A DNA stretch of 64,000 nucleotides from Dromaius novaehollandiae (Eukaryota; Chordata; Aves; Casuariiformes; Dromaiidae): assembly GCF_036370855.1 (NCBI RefSeq), contig NC_088132.1:61542841-61606840 (forward strand), given 5' to 3'. A model generated the notes under the pieces. That model saw only the letters and a list, made by a program, of their open reading frames with translations. It was not told the DNA's origin and ran no database searches. Numbering within the stretch: position 1 is the first letter of the stretch; every line of letters starts with the position of its first letter. Below are positions 22,765 through 34,517 of the stretch, one piece after another. Both the position numbers and the translations under genes were made by a program.

Positions 22765-23721
22765 AGTTATTTACAGAACAAATGGAAGCAGGCAATCTTA
22801 CACCTCACTGCTGGGTTTCCTCACTTTATTGGACAAGAAGCTCTCTGGGGATTTGACTTTTAACGATCTAAAATGAAACTTTTCTTCCAAGTCTGGCAAA
22901 TAATATTTTTGTTTGGATTTGGTACTCTCTACTATAGTAAAATAATATGCTTATGTCATCCAGATCTATGAACATGTCTCTTTTGGTGCCAACTTCCACT
23001 GAATTTGATTCAGTCATTTGAAAGTAAAAGGCTCCATATACTGTAATTAATTTCTTGAGTCATTAATCTCTGGATTCCCTGAGCCTACTCATCTGAATTC
23101 TTCAGCAGTCGAGCCACCTCCCTATGCATACACAAATACCTAATGAACACATAGGTCAACAGTGCAAAAATATTTGAAATCCTATTGAATTAACTGAATT
23201 TTGTATTTGATTTTTTCTCAAAACACTCTTCTGACCAAGATCTATTTCCTTGAACTTGCACTGATTGATGGCAGAGCATGTCTCTATATACACATACCAG
23301 GTTAAAACTCATTTTCAAATTACTGTTTGTATGCTGATAATTCTCTAAATATAACTTGGGACACTGCAAACAGGCTTTCAAGTAAATGTAAAAATCTAGT
23401 GTGAAAAATAAACCTCAAAATACTTAAAATAATAAATCTAGATACACACTCTTCTACTTTTAAACTCTTCTGTTTTGAAACTGGTTTGGTGGATCTAATG
23501 CTGAGGAATCCAGAAAAAGATTCATCACCCACCATGCCACTAAGAAACCCCTTTCCTAAATAATAAGCCTTTTAAATAAATGGCTCATTTGATTTTATGT
23601 TTCTATTTTAAAATTGAATTAAACTGCAAATTCTTGTATAATTTTCTTTTTAGCTACATTATTTTTGTAAGCATTTAGGATAACCCTTCTGGCAAGACAG
23701 AAGCAGAGAGAACAACTTCAA

Positions 23722-23835
23722 TGAAAGAACATAGGGACTGGCATAGTGGGCCAGAGCACCGGTCCATTCCATCCACCAGTCTCTTTTTAATAGCAAGTAG
23801 CAAATGATATGGAGAGGTGCAAAGAATGCTTTTTT
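23722..23835 (+). repeat. Old dispersed repeat of the AAGAACATAAGAA type
   Basis: The string AAAGAACATAGGGACTGGCA, followed by TAGTGGGCCAGAGCACCGGTCCATTCCATCC and later AATAGCAAGTAGCAAATGAT, follows the layout of a repeat I know from turtles, crocodilians and birds (consensus roughly AAGAACATAAGAATGGCC, then CTGGGTCAGACC, then GGTCCATCTAGCCC). I believe it belongs to old CR1-type elements, but the exact family is uncertain. Confidence 0.5.
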
Positions 23836-25009
23836 GAACAATTACACAATAATCTGATCTAGGGGAAAATTGATTTTAATCTCCAAAGCAATAGACTTGC
23901 TTTTGCACTAAAACTGTAGATTTATGTGTCCTGTTACTCTTGTTTTTTAAAAGACTACTCTTGTGACTATATTCTTTTCATCTTTGTGACTCTGCAATCC
24001 TACTTTGAATCCTATAAAGCTCTTAGCCTCAAAGATCTCCTGGGCAGGTCATGGGCTAGTTGTGCAGAAAAAGTGTTTCATCCATTTAATTTTTTTCTCT
24101 TCAAATGTCTTTGAATATTTTTTGAACTTTTACTACAAAGAAAAAAAATCACTGGGTAACAATACCCTACTACTCTGATTTGCAAGTTTATTAATTTGTA
24201 CACAACGCTGATTATTGCAACTTCTTCTCTCAGGAAAGATTTTTCCATGTCTAATCATTCTTGTCACCTGCCTCCATGAAAACCCTCTATTTCTGTCATT
24301 TTGGAGATGTGTGATCAAATCTAAGCAACTGATTTAAAGACTTTCCAGTATTTTACAGCCTCAGTGTGACTCCAAGAATGGCTTCTTTGAATGCAGGACT
24401 CTGCCAAAAGGTCAGTCCTCCCCAGACTTCCCTATATAGTAAGAGAAGCACTATGTATGCACAGTACTTGAATAAAAGCTGCTCGTGAGGGTAAAGAAGC
24501 CTCTGATGGACCAGCTGTGTTAGGCCCTGGCTTATGGCATGGGGAAGAGGTGGGAGCTGCACTGCAGAGGCAGACAACCTGACCTTACCTGTGATGGTGG
24601 ACAAGGAAGGACCGCATTCATACAGCTCTGGATTTATGTACAGCATTCTGTTTTCAGGTAAAATTCAACCTTTATGATACATTCTTTGATTTTGGGAAAC
24701 AGGTTATCACTGAACTGTCCAGACACTTTTCCCCTAAATTGATATAATGGATTTTGGAACCTCAAGGTGGGGGAGAAACAGTTAAAAGTGCTCCCTTCAG
24801 TGGGCATCACTGCATAGCAGTGTGCATCAGTGCACACTCCTCAGTTGCATCTGCTAATGTGCTCCTTCTAGGCTAGCTTAACTAGGCCTTCCTGAAGTTC
24901 CTCAGTCTTCTGCTTTTGACTAACATAAATAATTCTGTATAAATTGTGTTCACATGCCAGTAATTTTCATTTTAATACTCTCAGACTTTATTCAAGATAA
25001 TTGACAAAT

Positions 25010-25025
25010 ACATATATATATATAA
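25010..25025 (+). repeat. Short TA dinucleotide repeat
   Basis: A run of about seven TA units in AT-rich intron DNA. Confidence 0.75.
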
Positions 25026-28000
25026 AGTGTCCTAATTAACAACTTTGGTGGAATTGCACTATTTTTCCTTCTCAATGGAGTGTTCTGAATTAATGTTTTG
25101 TCCAGAACTTGTATAGCACAATTTTTTCCATGCTTTCCAAACAAAAACTTTCTCTCATTGGTGTCCTTTTTAAGATAATTTATTGGAGACCTTTTGACTC
25201 CTAATAAAATAATTCAGTTGATTCTTATGTGTTCATTTAATGACTGATTTAGCAATGTGACTAGACTACTGAGACACAGATTTTCATTGGAGAATCAGTG
25301 CTGGTTAGATATCATGATATCATATGTAGATTAATTTTATTTCTAATGATAATATGCATCAGTTTGTCATGTACAGATATTAAGTTTCCAGGTGTGTGTC
25401 TATCAGAATCTCTCTATTACTATTTATCTTATTTTGGAGACTATACATGAAATCTTCATGCCAAAGAAGAGAGTGGTGAAATTTTGTGATGGTTTTCAGT
25501 GACTCCAAGTGGGCTAAGATTTGCCTACAGCTAAAAATGCTACAGTGACTCTAGGGAAAAAAAAAGCAGGGATTTTCTTTTATAGAGCTTTAGGTTGGAA
25601 TACTACAAATTTTATGCAAGTGCATGAGCTAATCAACTGCTTAAAGAGAAGTATGATATGGACTGTCCTTTTTTTATGTTATGTTTTCAATTACATTAAT
25701 TTAAAACAGTATCTTTGATTACTCAAAAATAACATCAGTAATTCAGTAACTGAATAGTGAAAAATGTTACTCTTCTTTAAGTATCCTTATCCTGCTATGA
25801 AGATGTAGTTTATGTGAAAAAAGCTCATTAAAAAACCGACCTCAACTTCAAACCTCAGTTTCTCTTAATTTCTTTTGTAACACTTGTTAAATATTATTGT
25901 CACATATAAGTCTGGATTTATGTTATTGTGTTCTTTTTTAATTGAAATTGCAAATGATGTTAAATTTTATCACTTATGTTGTAACATGATCTTTGCCTTT
26001 TACACATGAATTTTGGTGTATATTATCCTCTCTGGAGGGTCTCAGTCAAGACTGCTATCTGTGATTTCTTTTTATTTATTTCTATATTTGTAGCAAATAG
26101 AACAATTTAACAAAATGCTACTGGCTATTTTTGCATCAACAGTTTGGGAGCATCTTGCAGTCCCAGAATTATGTAAATATTTAGCTACGTTATTTAAGAA
26201 TTGGTAGTCCTCGCCTTCTAGAGGATTTAGACAAATATTATCTGTGGTTTCTATCTCTATGTAATTTACCTTAAGCAAATCTGCATTCAATTTATCTTAG
26301 ATTAGACTTTGTAATGTAATCATTCTACATTCAAGAACAGCAGTTTCAATATAGCAAACTATCTATTCTGTAATTGCTCTTGGTATAGAAAGCCCCAGAA
26401 AGACTGCTGGCACTGTAGTAATGATACGAATGCAATCAGGAACTGCTTACTGTACAACAAGTGTAATCCCTGTGGCTTCTCTGAGCATGAGTTAAGCAAT
26501 TGAAAATTGATGGCCAGTAATGTGGAACAGATTTTAATTCTTTTTGAAAGAATTGCTGAATTATTGAAATAATAGTCTCCTTTTTACCATCTATAAATTG
26601 ATTAAGCTTTAGTTGAAAATGTCAGTATTACAACTAGCCTCTAAAGTGAATTCTGGAACTTAACACGGGCTAACAAAGAACTTTTTTTTTTAACCCTGAA
26701 GTATATTCCAAAAGACATTTGGATATATATACACTACTGAAACTGAGTAGCAGATTTAGACACTCTGTCTGATCATGCAGATCGCTTGCTGCAGACTCTA
26801 TGATCCATACTCTACTACTGTCTTTAATACGTTCTGACATGAAAAATACCTTCAGATGTCTCTCTCTCCAGCTAGAGTGGAAGTAACCTGTGGCTATACA
26901 TAGCATTTTAGCCAACAGCAAATAAAGTCTGAGAGCTGTGAAGTTCTCCAAAAACTGCTCAGTAACATGGTGTAGGGGTTTTGACTTACGAAACAGAAGA
27001 GCTGATGGAGCTCCAAATCACTTCTAATGTATTTGTTCCTTTTTTAAAAAAGAAGTCCTGTCTCATTTCAGGAATACAGTCCCTAAATCATTTCTATAAG
27101 CATGTATTTGTTAAAATATATACTTTACATAACTTTCTTATGCATGCCTGTGTTGCCACTCTGAACATGGATTTCCACTCAAATCACATGCACAAACATG
27201 CACAGTGCCAGCAGAGTCTGGCAGACTTAGTGGAAACCTGTAACTGAAAAAAACCCCAGAAGGCTGTGTGCAAATTATGCTTTTATACTGATAAAAGAGT
27301 ACAAATCAAAAAGGATTTTCACCAGATCATGAATAGGCATATCTGTTGCATGTGTCCCTGATGAAGTTTTTGCAGCCTCCTATTGAGGTGCTAATGATAT
27401 TCAAAATAAGACTACAAATAATTTAAAATATTCTCCCTATTTTACAAATTGATGGGACTAATTTTGCTACGACTGAAGGTGAGATAAGAGATAGGAAATT
27501 CATCTTTAAAAATATGCCTGAATGAATAATATGTAAGCTACACCTACATTATAAGTGCTCATGTAAGATTAAGTTACCTAAAAGTAAGTGTATCAGATCT
27601 ACCAAGGTGATTTTGACCTGATCGCTTGTTTTGATATGGCCAGCAGCAGATAGACAGATCTATTGAAACAGTGTAAGAAAAAAGGCAAGTACAGACTGAC
27701 ACCTTCCCACATGTTACTGTGCAGCAACTAGCAGTTTAGGCCCCCTTGGAAGCTGTGCTCAGAACACTGCTAAAAAGTCACTGATAGGCCCTTCTTCCTG
27801 TAAGTTTGGCCAATTGCATCTTTAACCCCTTACACTTTTGGCATCCAAAATATTCAATGGCAATGAGTTTCTTAATTTAAGTAAGTAAGTGCTTTGTGAA
27901 AAAAAATATTTCCTTTTGTATATATGCAGCCTATTGCCTTCATTGACAATATTCATTGGCTGTTCCTTGATGTGTCTAGACTAACATTTTCATTTGGATC

Positions 28001-28269
28001 AGGATGCATACTTTTGAACCAGATCTCATATTGCCCCCACTTACTGCACTTTGTGTCCTGTGGTGGAGCAAATAAATTGGACTCATTCCAGGTGAAACTA
28101 AATGAGAAGATGAGCTCCAGGAGCTCAAGTAATGCGCTCCAACCACTAGTGGTCATTCGGCCTGTGAAATCAGAAGTAAGTCGTCCCTCTGTCCCCTGGA
28201 ATGCACAAGTGAACATCTGGTCCTCAGCACCAATTGTTTTGCCCTACCTATTATGGCTCTACTAACTGC

Positions 28270-28695
28270 TAATGTAGAGAGCTTCTGAGAGCTATTGAAC
28301 AATCTTTCCTGAAACACCTTTATGCTATTCATAACTTCACAGACCACTTGTATCTGCCTCCTGTAATAGCCCTTTTCCAAACTAAAATGTTGCAGACTCC
28401 CTTTGTACAGAAAAGCTTCCATACCCTCAGATTGTCCCTTCTGTATTACAGAAAGATGCTTCACCCTGCTTTATCTTTCTTTGAGATGATGTAATCAAAA
28501 GTATATGCAAAACTGAAGATGTGGGATAATCAAAAATCCAGACAATGACATAACGTCTTCCATTTTGTTATGTTCCTAATAATTCTATTTACTTTTTTGA
28601 CTATGGCTGTGCATTGCATGTTTTCAGAAACCAAAGCATTTCCCAGACCTCTTAAGTGGTCATAGCTAATTTACAGCTCCTCATTGTGAATATTA
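28270..28695 (-). mobile_element. Older CR1-like LINE segment, antisense, left part of a composite
   Basis: Read on the plus strand this contains strings typical of the antisense CR1 ORF2 end: ATCAAAAGTATATGCAAAAC, GATGTGGGATAATCA, TTTTTTGACTATGGCTGTGC and GGTCATAGCTAATTTACAGC. They occur in the expected order but with much divergence. It corresponds to the part just after the reverse transcriptase palm domain. It breaks off at about 28695, where a differently diverged CR1 segment begins. Confidence 0.65.
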
Positions 28696-28699
28696 TATA

Positions 28700-29470
28700 T
28701 TATGGAGCCTGCACAGCCTCTGGGCAAATGCTCCCCCACCTAACTGTCTGCGTGGTGAGAAAGTTCTTCTTACATGCAGTCTGTTGCCTCTCATCCTCCT
28801 GCCATGCAGTACTGTGAACAACTGGCTCTGTCCTCTTGAATGCCTCCTCGTAGGTCTGGGAAGGCTGCTCTGAGGCCTGCCGCAAAGCCTTCCCTTCCCC
28901 AGACCGAACAAGCCCAGTTCCCTCAGCCTCTCCTCACGGGGCAAGTTGCTTCAGGCCCTGAGCATCCTGGTGTCCCTCTGCTAACCTTGCTCCAGTTTAG
29001 CAATGTCTTTTCTGCACTGGGGCCCAAAATTGGATGCAGTATTCTATATATGGTCTGCTGAGTGCTCAGGAGTGAGGGATCATAGCTTCCCTCAGTCTAC
29101 TGGCCGTGCTCCAGTTCATGCAGCCCAAGATGATGATGGCTGCCTTCGCTGTCAGGGCACAGTGCTGGCTTGTGCTCAGCTTGCTCTCCATCAGGATGCC
29201 CAGGTCCCTTCCAGAGAGCTGCTCCCCAGGCAGTGCCCAGCCTGTGTCATTGCCAAGGCCTGCTCCTTTGCATGTGCAAGACAGCATTTGTTCTTGCTGA
29301 ATTTCACGAGGTTCCCATCAGCCCATTTCTCCAGCCTGTCTAAGTCTCTCTGAATAGCAAGCCTGCACAGGAGTCTATCAACTGATCCTTCTAGTTTTTT
29401 GTCATCTGCAAACCTGGTGAGAGAGGACTCGTTGCCTCCTCTAAATCGCCAATAAAGATAACTCTTAGCT
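28700..29470 (-). mobile_element. Better preserved CR1 LINE segment, antisense, inside an older copy
   Basis: On the minus strand the frame ending near 29191 reads RFADDKKLEG, then AIQRDLDRLEKWADGNLVKF, the hallmark of CR1 reverse transcriptase motif C and the following thumb region. The remaining part (GTGGTGAGAAAGTTCTTCTT near 28755, GTCTCTCTGAATAGCAAGCC near 29345) follows the CR1 consensus down to a point where roughly the last hundred bases of the element, including the usual 3' terminal repeat, are missing. Frameshifts break the frame, so it is not active. It is the most GC-rich element in the intron. Confidence 0.9.
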
Positions 29471-29660
29471 GTCAAGTTCGTTGTTACTATCATCAGCGAG
29501 CTGAATAATTCAGTATCATTAGTAAACTTTAGCAGCTCATTGTGCATCTCTTTTCCTAACCACATGTGAGTATGCTGAACTACATGGACTGCTGTGGGAT
29601 TCCAATGACAATCCATTGTGGTTTGCTAGATGTTCTTTTCCGTTGTACTTTCCATCATAT
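29471..29660 (-). mobile_element. Older CR1-like LINE segment, antisense, right part of a composite
   Basis: The minus-strand frame reads KFTNDTELF at about 29510-29540, a second and more decayed copy of the motif C region (FADDTKLA-like). It continues with plus-strand strings such as CAGCTCATTGTGCATCTC and GGACTGCTGTGGGATTCCAA, which match the antisense CR1 region 5' of motif C. With the left segment it brackets the better preserved piece. Confidence 0.6.
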
Positions 29661-32647
29661 ATTCCATCTTTTGTCTTGGTCTGGTTTTATTTGTATGTGC
29701 TCTGCTGAAAGAGGCCTTTATTTGCTGAAGGGTCTGCTTCACTGCTTCCCACATGAAGTTTACCATTGTTTGTCCTGTACTTGTTTCAAGGACACAGTGT
29801 TTCTACACTGTTTTCACAGAGGAGGTATTATCCCAAACTTCATGCTTGCCTACCAGCCTTCTCCAGTATGTGTGCAAGCTGTAACATATTCTGGTTATGC
29901 TAATATAATAGCTAAATTGCAAGATTTGCTAGTTAAAATGAACTATGAGTCCTATACTTCCAACAACAGAAAAGGGCATACATTACTAGCGAGATTTTTG
30001 AGAGGATGGCAGTCATCCTGTATGAATGCCTGCAAACATATGTCACACTGATTCCCAGTCTTGTATCCTAATCCCTAGCTTGGTCTGAAACCCTCCACCA
30101 AACTCAAGTACCAGAGGCATCCAGTTCCTTCCCAAAGCTAAGGCTGCTCAAACCAGTCACCATCCTTCTCAGAGCCGGAGTTTTAGTTTCTCCCTCTCCT
30201 ACCCCAAAGCCTCCCTACTCCCCTACCTCAGGTATCAGCTGCACAAACCTCTTGTCTCAGAGATCAAAATCTCATTTTTTTCTACAGCCCTCAACTTCCG
30301 AACTCCTTTTGCCCCAGGATCTACACTAGAACTTCCAGCTTGCCTACACTCAAGGTTTACCATTTTTATGTCCAGAACCCTAAAACCACATAACATATTC
30401 TGAAAATGGTTTTGTCATATGGGAAAAGTTGAACCATACGAAGTTTGAAAATAGCAGCCAAATTTTCTGTGACGACTACACCTGTTAGATATGTACAGGA
30501 CAAAAGAACATGCTTTTCCAGCAGGGCCACGTTTGTTTTTTGACAATGCAGCACTTTGTTATGAAGAAGCAGTTATCCTCATAGTCAAAACTCTGCATTT
30601 TTCTGTCCCTTTCTAAGCACTGTAATCATATCCCTTTTCACTCCAGTCACTTCACTAGTGTGACTTACCCCTTTCAGCTCTTTTTTCTTCCCATGCTGCA
30701 TTTTTTGCTTTCTGCAACTCCATCCCAGGTTTATCCCACTCACATTCTCTTCATTCAAATTCCTCCCTAAAAATATTTCTTCTATAGATTGCACAAACAC
30801 TGACCCATTTACAGATTATGCTGTTACTTTCCTAATTAAACAAAAAATAATCTAATTTCCCTCCTGCTCTCAGTGATGTTAAGGTGTATTTTTGTGAGTT
30901 CGTCTGTTATGGTGTCAGAAGTCTTTTGCTCCAGACACGCTCAAGCCTTCTGCCTGTGTGTGCCCAGCAACCTCCTGAGGCAGGGATTATAGGCAAAGTT
31001 AGGAATACCAAATATGGAACCTAAAGAGGTTTTGAGCACAATTTAGATGCAAGCCCAAGAAAGTGATCCAGGGAGAATATATTAGCCGGTTGCATTTTGA
31101 ACTGATACGAAACCTGCAGTAACTTTTATTCAAGTTGAAAGCCAGAGGAAAGGGCTGTGGTAGTGACACTCGTATTTAAGAAGGCAAAGCTTCAGACAGC
31201 TTTGTCTTTAGGGTTTCCTACCGACTGTCTCTAGCCGTGTTCCTATACCATGTGAGGGATTTTCAGGCTATCCTTTTGAGATACCTAAGTCCAGCACTCA
31301 CTCTGAATTACTTCTGTAGGACCACTTGCCTGATTTTGACGTAGTACACTGCTTAAGCAGTATGAACCTTTTATGAAGCTCAAGATGATAGCTTTTCACA
31401 TATATGAAATGCATCATTCATATGACATTATAACACATACATGAACCATGTCATATATATAATGTAATAGATTACAATAAAACAATAAGCTCAACATCAA
31501 CATCTAAACTACATTAACTGCCTTAGAGAAAAAGGAACATTTTTGTTTTTCCTGCCAACAGCTTCCACCTCTGAGCAGTACCAAAGAACATCTGCCAGTT
31601 CTCAAAGTTCTCAAGTCTGCTCATTTTTGATAGCTCAGAGCATTCCTTGTTATTTTCAGTATCAAATCATGAGGTTGTGTGACACAGTTTTATAAGTAGC
31701 AGACCACATTTTATCAAATCTGACCTGTAAAAAGGCCTGTGTAGACAAAGAGGGTATGAGAAGGATGTTCTGTTCTATTTTTTTCCACATGCTTTTAGAA
31801 GCAATCTATATTGTTCTTATGAACAGGAAAAACAGATTTGTTAGCAAGACTCAACACTACAGAAAGCTACTAGATACGTAAACATAGATGAGGCCTGGTG
31901 AAGAAAGGCCTCATTAGACTGAAAACTGGGAAACTTGCATAAACAGTGAATCGTACATTTCACTCCTCTAGCTTAAATGTTTTTCAGTTAACAATTACTT
32001 ATAACCATGGCAATGTTTAACTATTGAAGTACACTTCCTTCATGTAATAAATAGAAAATAAAGGAAAACTAAAGAAAAAAACCCTCTCATTCCATTTCGG
32101 ATGTATAAAACAAGGAATACAGGATAATATCTATGAAATAATTCCAACTATTTTATATGACCTCTTTCATAAAATATTCTGGATTTTTTTGGTGTGTATT
32201 TCTTTATTGACCGCACCTACAACTGATAACTTTTTTTCCAGAGTCATTTTCTTTACTCCACTAGGCAGACTAGACGCGATAAGCTTTTCCAAACAAAAAA
32301 CTGCACATACAATTATCCTGATAATGTGCACAAAATTAAAGATTAAAGAATAAAAAGAGTTACACACCCAAATTGCCTTTATACAATTTGTAGCTTATCT
32401 TTAGATTTGGAGAACTGTGTATAAGTCACATAAGGAGAAATTTTAACTTTGTTCTACTCCAGTAGTCATCCATCTCTGATTCCTTATTGCATGCATTAGC
32501 TATTCAAATGTTCAAAAATTCAAATTTTTATTTTCAAATAGTGTACTCAAGAGTGAGTGGAGGTTAGGGAAAAATACAAAAAATACCCATTTAATTCTGA
32601 AAATTAAATTCTTCATCTCCAAAATGATATAGAAATGATTTTCTTAC

Positions 32648-32773
32648 CTTCAAAAACTCTGAAGGCTTTCTTGCAGCTTGGAAGAGGCCATTTTGCAGAA
32701 TTTGATCTTTGAAAACTTTCTTTTAATTTCAAATATTCCGTAGGAAAAAAAGATTTGGTAGAGTTGTTCAGTT
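32648..32773 (-). CDS. RNF180: RNF180 coding exon, linker between RING and C-terminal tail
   Basis: This exon is too short to show up as an open frame in a simple scan; I found it by splice sites and homology. Its acceptor is ATTATTATAG before 32773 and its donor is GAAG|GTAAGAA after 32648. It is 126 nt, entered at phase 1 and left at phase 1, so it joins both neighbours without a frameshift. It reads [19 protein letters not shown], then [19 protein letters not shown], then RVFE. This matches the RNF180 segment that follows the RING, with the KWPLPSC motif intact. The segment is rich in lysine and serine and has no hydrophobic helix, so I read it as a cytosolic linker. No separate enzymatic function is known to me for it. 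Confidence 0.95.
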
Positions 32774-34501
32774 CTATAATAATTAATGGGAAAGAATATA
32801 TGCATTAATGCTGCAATTACAGCAATAATTTTCTTATGTTAATTCTACAAAATAAGATTACCTCATCTACCGTGTAATATTTTTTCTGATTATTACATAC
32901 CTTTAGATCTCCTCAAGTTTTTGAAAATCACATAAAAACAAACATGTCCAGATACAGCAAGAACAAGTCTTAAACATGCTCTTCTAATTCTCTACCTCCA
33001 GACTAAGGCATTTAGGAAAGATGATGTCAAACTGTACATGAATGAAGCACATTATAAATCAGGCTATTTAAGTTACAAGACAATGAAGACCTCTATGAAT
33101 CAATGAATGTGACTGTGGTATTAATTCTCCATTCATGCTATTTTTTGCTTTAACACCATCAGTCAGTAACAGCTGGCAATAATGGAAAGAGATGGAAAAG
33201 TCTGAAAAATTATCTGGATAGATTTTTTTATACTGTGGATTAAAAGGAATTACTACTTAACACATTCTTAGAGTGATTAATGACACACTGGAAGATCTGA
33301 GGAACTAACTAGATGGACTGCAACTCAAAAATGGCAAAATGAACCTATCTATAGTCATGTATCCATGGAAAATAGATTTAAAAGATGAACATAATATCCT
33401 ATCACAGAAAAGAAGTGATTTGATGATAACAGACAGTTGCAAGCTAACGGTTAACAGGAAAATTTTTTAAAGCCCTAATTTCAGTTGCTTGAATGAACAT
33501 TCTCCCTTCCAACTATCATGGCTCCATATAAATACTAATAATAGAGGTTGTTTCCACAACTCATTGTGTACCTTAAAAAATAGAAAGAAAAGAAAGGCCC
33601 TTCACAGGTCTTTGAAAAGCCTTATGTGTTATTACTATACTTATTATTACTTTGCTGCAATTTTGCATACCTTTAATAATCAATAGTTAGTAATTCTTTA
33701 AGAGATGAATCTTCTCTGACAAATCTGAGAAAGTTAAACTTTTTGTGAGCAGGCTCCACAAAGAAAAAAAAAAATCTGACAGCAAGCTACTGAGCCCTTT
33801 CATCACAGTAGCTCTTGCTACATAAGAGGAAGGGGTTAGCAGATTGAAAGTCAAAAATGCACTGGTTCTAAAAAGTCTTTCAATGTGCCTTTCCATATTT
33901 CACTATGTCAGAATGCAGGCAGAATTGGCCACACAGCATACAGAAAGTACAGAAATCCCCAAATGCTTCTATCTCATTATGGGAGAAGAACAGTGCTACT
34001 GCACCTACAAACCTGCATCAGTGAAGGGAAAGAGGCCATTTTTCTTCCTAAATGTAATTGAAACAAATTGCATATTTTTTCACTAGTGCTTTTCAATTTT
34101 TATGTAAGAGCTATATATGGCACTGAATATATTTTGATTAAGTACTATCAGGATTCAGAAAAATAGCCTCTGATGAGACTCTGCTTGCCTCTTGCAGGAT
34201 CAACAGAGAGTGTTTTAGTTTCCTTTTAATGGCCATAAAAATTGAATCAATTCTTTCAAATTGATTGTCCAGATTTAACCACTGAAATCTCTGGTGAGGC
34301 ATCTAATTCCTGTTTTTCAGAAAAGGCAGTGACCACAACTCTTACTGGCTTTTAGAAGGTTGCTTGGTTAGGCTTTCGGGCCGGCCAGACCAAGCTACCT
34401 TGCTGTATGGGACCCTTTCCTTCTCGCGTGACTGGACTTACTATGCACAAATAGTGCACTCAATCTCTGTTTCTTAGAAGTGGAGGATTTATTACACATG
34501 G

Positions 34502-34517
34502 GTGCCAGATCTGGCAC
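34502..34517. other. 16-bp perfect palindrome
   Basis: GTGCCAGATCTGGCAC reads the same on both strands. It lies in the GC-richer block at 34330-34910 inside the RNF180 intron. Confidence 0.85.

Larger units (their letters stand above)
22684..32647 (-). other. RNF180: RNF180 last intron (about 10 kb)
   Basis: Bounded by GTAAG at 32647-32643 and by the tandem acceptor at 22683-22678. It contains a short old repeat near 23.7 kb and the composite antisense CR1 locus at 28.3-29.7 kb. The rest is AT-rich unique sequence in which I see nothing that I can identify. The 486-nt plus-strand open frame at 29566-30051 starts inside the CR1 remnant and matches nothing I know. Confidence 0.85.

Noticed and set aside
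22678..22795. In-frame extension of the last RNF180 exon upstream to 22795
   Set aside because: It is intron: the consensus pyrimidine tract and CAGCAG acceptor lie inside it, and the peptide there has no similarity to RNF180.
28693..28944. Minus-strand open frames with an arginine-rich peptide
   Set aside because: These are translations of the CR1 region after the reverse transcriptase, in a broken frame.
29566..30051. Plus-strand open frame of 161 codons, the longest in the window
   Set aside because: It begins inside an antisense CR1 remnant, has no recognisable domain, is rich in C, H and L as expected from random AT/CT-rich sequence, and has no supporting splice context.
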